Source: Thermoplasmata archaeon (lineage in GTDB: Archaea > Thermoplasmatota > E2 > DHVEG-1). From it: a stretch of DNA of 15,827 nt. This document shows positions 13,988 through 15,827 of the stretch, one piece after another (position 1 is the stretch's first letter; every line of letters starts with the position of its first letter). The position numbers and the translations under genes were made by a program. Where the stretch lies: positions 1-15,827 of the forward strand of contig QMTJ01000009.1 of the NCBI GenBank assembly GCA_003651045.1, read 5' to 3'. The notes beneath the pieces were generated by a model that worked only from the letters and a program-made list of their open reading frames with translations, was not told where the DNA came from and ran no database searches.

Positions 13988-15283
13988 TTATACTAATTCA
14001 AAATAGTCATACCCTCGGTATCCTTCTTTGAAACAATAATGGAGTTCTTGGAAATCTTTTCTAAACTCTTTAACATCTTCCTTGATTTTCTCAGGTTTTT
14101 CTTTTTTTAGAAGCACTCGTTCATAAAACTCTGCTATTTCATCCATTTCTTTTTCTTTCATACCTATACGTGTAAGCTCTGGAGTACCTAAACGTAGACC
14201 AGAAGGATTCAAAGGATCAGTATCACCAGGTATAGTGTTCATGTTTGTAACGATACCTGCTTCTTCAAGTTTTTTAGATGCTTCTTTACCTTTACCTGGT
14301 CCAATAGCGAGTAGGATTTGATGGGATTTAGTGAAACCTAGTTTTTCACCGAAAACTTTGAAACCACGTTCATATAAACTCTGTGCAAGAGCCTGCGCGT
14401 TTTTGATAGTCTGCCTCGCATATGCTTCACCAAACTCGAGATGTTCAGCAAACGCTATAGCTTTAGCAGCTACATGATGAAGATGATAAGACGAGGTAAC
14501 ACCTGGGAATACACCGAAACCTAGTTTCCTAAGAAATGATTTATCCTCATCCGAGTCACCTTTATGATTTGATAAAACTACGCCACCCTGCGGACCAGGT
14601 AATGTTTTATGTGTACTACCAGTCATCACATCGGCACCCTCATGTAATGGATCCTGAAACTGTCCTCCTCCAATAAGACCAAGTACATGAGCAGCATCAT
14701 AAACCAAGTATGCACCGACATCATGCGCTGCCTCAGATAGTTCTTTAATAGGGCTAGGGAACAAAAACACAGATCTACCATTCAAAGCAAGTTTTGGTTT
14801 AACCTTTTTAATAAGTTTAACAGCACCATCAACATCAATATTCATCTCTTCATCATTGAAGGGATACGATACTAGGTTAATACCACGTACACCAGCTCCA
14901 CCCCATTTACCAAAAGAGATATGAGCACCATTTGCTAAATCCAGAACCACAGCAGTTTCACCAGGTTTAATAAGAGCTTTTAAAACACCTATATTAGCAG
15001 TTGTACCAGCAGTAGGACGCACATCAGCATAACTACAGTTAAAAAGTTTTTTAGCAAGCTCCATAGCTTTTAACTCTACATTATCAAAAAACTTACAACC
15101 TTCATAGTACCTTTGACCAGGTGTACCCTCAGCATAACGCCCATGGAAATCAGTAAGAAGCATTTCTCTACAAAGCGGAGACAACACATTCTCACTAGCG
15201 ATCATAGGAAGAGAATTAGCAAAAAACTCATTATTCAAACGTGCTTGCTCTCTAATGTATTCAACTTCATCATACCAACTCAT
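13988..15283 (-). CDS. glyA: Serine hydroxymethyltransferase
   Basis: A 431-residue PLP enzyme interconverting serine and glycine with transfer of a C1 unit to a tetrahydropterin. Motifs: SENVLSP (30-36), GTPGQRYYEG (53-62, substrate Tyr), RPTAGTTANI (89-98), YDAAHV (195-200, PLP-ring Asp and stacking His) and the PLP lysine K226 in GSTHKTLPGPQGG. The fold and length are complete; the archaeal type lacks some bacterial insertions. The acceptor in this organism may be tetrahydromethanopterin or folate, in line with mptE at 3182. SD GGGGGAAG precedes the ATG by about ten bases. It follows the M24 peptidase after 79 bases and leads into the AK6-type gene. Confidence 0.97.
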   Translation of the reverse strand: MSWYDEVEYIREQARLNNEFFANSLPMIASENVLSPLCREMLLTDFHGRYAEGTPGQRYYEGCKFFDNVELKAMELAKKLFNCSYADVRPTAGTTANIGVLKALIKPGETAVVLDLANGAHISFGKWGGAGVRGINLVSYPFNDEEMNIDVDGAVKLIKKVKPKLALNGRSVFLFPSPIKELSEAAHDVGAYLVYDAAHVLGLIGGGQFQDPLHEGADVMTGSTHKTLPGPQGGVVLSNHKGDSDEDKSFLRKLGFGVFPGVTSSYHLHHVAAKAIAFAEHLEFGEAYARQTIKNAQALAQSLYERGFKVFGEKLGFTKSHQILLAIGPGKGKEASKKLEEAGIVTNMNTIPGDTDPLNPSGLRLGTPELTRIGMKEKEMDEIAEFYERVLLKKEKPEKIKEDVKEFRKDFQELHYCFKEGYRGYDYFELV

Positions 15284-15362
15284 AGATATAACTTCCCCCT
15301 TTTTCTTTCAGAAACCTGATATCCAAAAGATTCATAAAAATGTGTTGAAAAAAATCAAAATC

Positions 15363-15827
15363 TTAAACCTCAACGAGTTCTCTACTAGCTTTAGTAAGAA
15401 CTTCTACACCATCTCTTTTAACCAGTACATCATCCTCTATTCTAACACCACCAAAACCAGAAACATAAACACCAGGTTCAACAGTTAAAACCATATTCTC
15501 TTTCAACTCACCTTCAACATCAGACGTTAAACCTATACCACCATCATGAACACCTAAACCCAAAGAATGACCAGTAGAATGAATAAAACAACCTTTAAAC
15601 TCCGACTCATCAATAAAACCTTCCACAGCATTATGAACCATCTTACCCTTAACACCTTCACAGATTTTCTCAAAACCAATCTCCTGAGCCTGTAAAACAA
15701 CCTCATGCATCTTTTTTTGTTTTTCATTAGCTTTTCCAAAAACAAAAACCCGAGTAATATCAGAATTATACCTTTTAAAACAGGCACCAAAATCACATAA
15801 AACCAAGTCACCCTCTTTCAACTTAAC
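15363..15827 (-). CDS. M24 metallopeptidase, Xaa-Pro dipeptidase/aminopeptidase-like (5' part missing)
   Basis: The C-terminal 155 codons of a pita-bread-fold dimetal peptidase; the frame is open through the right window edge, so the TTG at 15821 is an internal Leu, not a start. Metal ligands are visible in order: the Asp of CDFG and the Asp of SDITRVF, the His of HSTGHSLGLGVHD, the Glu of TVEPGVY and the Glu of RIEDDVLV. GHSLGLGVHD and VEPGVY are closer to proline dipeptidases/aminopeptidases P (PepQ/PepP-like) than to methionine aminopeptidase. It removes or splits N-terminal Xaa-Pro bonds in the cytosol. Probably first of the operon with glyA. Confidence 0.92.
   Translation of the reverse strand, partial: VKLKEGDLVLCDFGACFKRYNSDITRVFVFGKANEKQKKMHEVVLQAQEIGFEKICEGVKGKMVHNAVEGFIDESEFKGCFIHSTGHSLGLGVHDGGIGLTSDVEGELKENMVLTVEPGVYVSGFGGVRIEDDVLVKRDGVEVLTKASRELVEV

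Noticed and set aside
15819..15821. TTG as start of the M24 peptidase
   Set aside because: The frame is open to the window edge and the N-terminal domain is missing, so this is an internal Leu.

Overview
The window looks like chromosomal DNA from an AT-rich archaeon. It carries an archaeal-type ribosomal protein L10e, the archaeal pterin kinase MptE (DUF115), a DUF373 membrane protein, an AK6/Fap7-type kinase, an archaeal CDP-alcohol phosphatidyltransferase and a Dph6-type diphthine-ammonia ligase. Many genes have a TATA-like box 25-40 bases before the start and little or no leader; others have a clear Shine-Dalgarno (SD) sequence. Secreted proteins with immunoglobulin-like and thioredoxin-like domains suggest a euryarchaeon, perhaps near the uncultivated Thermoplasmatota. 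That placement is an inference, not a sequence match.

Layout. 1-626 (-): 5' part of an AlaX alanyl-tRNA editing hydrolase. 718-1638 (-): EamA/DMT transporter. 1779-1841 (-): possible 20-residue microprotein. 2010-5347 (+): DUF373 membrane protein, MptE and a PDZ-containing site-2 protease. 5374-5880 (-): rpl10e. 6039-7240 (-): Dph6 translationally coupled to a GuaA-like glutamine amidotransferase. 7413-7538 (+): small zinc ribbon. 7819-8532 (+): DUF5678-like protein followed directly by a retropepsin-like aspartic protease, a pair that looks accessory. 8737-8868 (+): 43-residue protein. 9002-10651 (-): large secreted beta-rich protein, divergent from a coupled pair of secreted proteins at 10764-12688 (+), one DUF11-like and one thioredoxin-like. 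12751-15827 (-): likely operon of an M24 peptidase (cut by the window edge), serine hydroxymethyltransferase, AK6-type kinase and CDP-alcohol phosphatidyltransferase.

Functional themes. Translation quality and apparatus: AlaX, L10e, Dph6 (diphthamide on EF-2), AK6/Fap7 (ribosome biogenesis). C1/pterin metabolism: MptE and SHMT. Envelope: site-2 protease, lipid head-group enzyme, transporter and three secreted proteins.

Points most worth a second look: (i) genes whose reading frames appear to start at AUA, or possibly ACG, behind strong SD sequences, clearest at 10758/10764; (ii) the Dph6-amidotransferase coupling, which suggests a glutamine-fed diphthamide synthetase; (iii) the DUF5678-retropepsin cassette, with its own promoter, different Asn codon use and short flanking repeats; (iv) two SD-preceded microproteins too short for ordinary gene calling.
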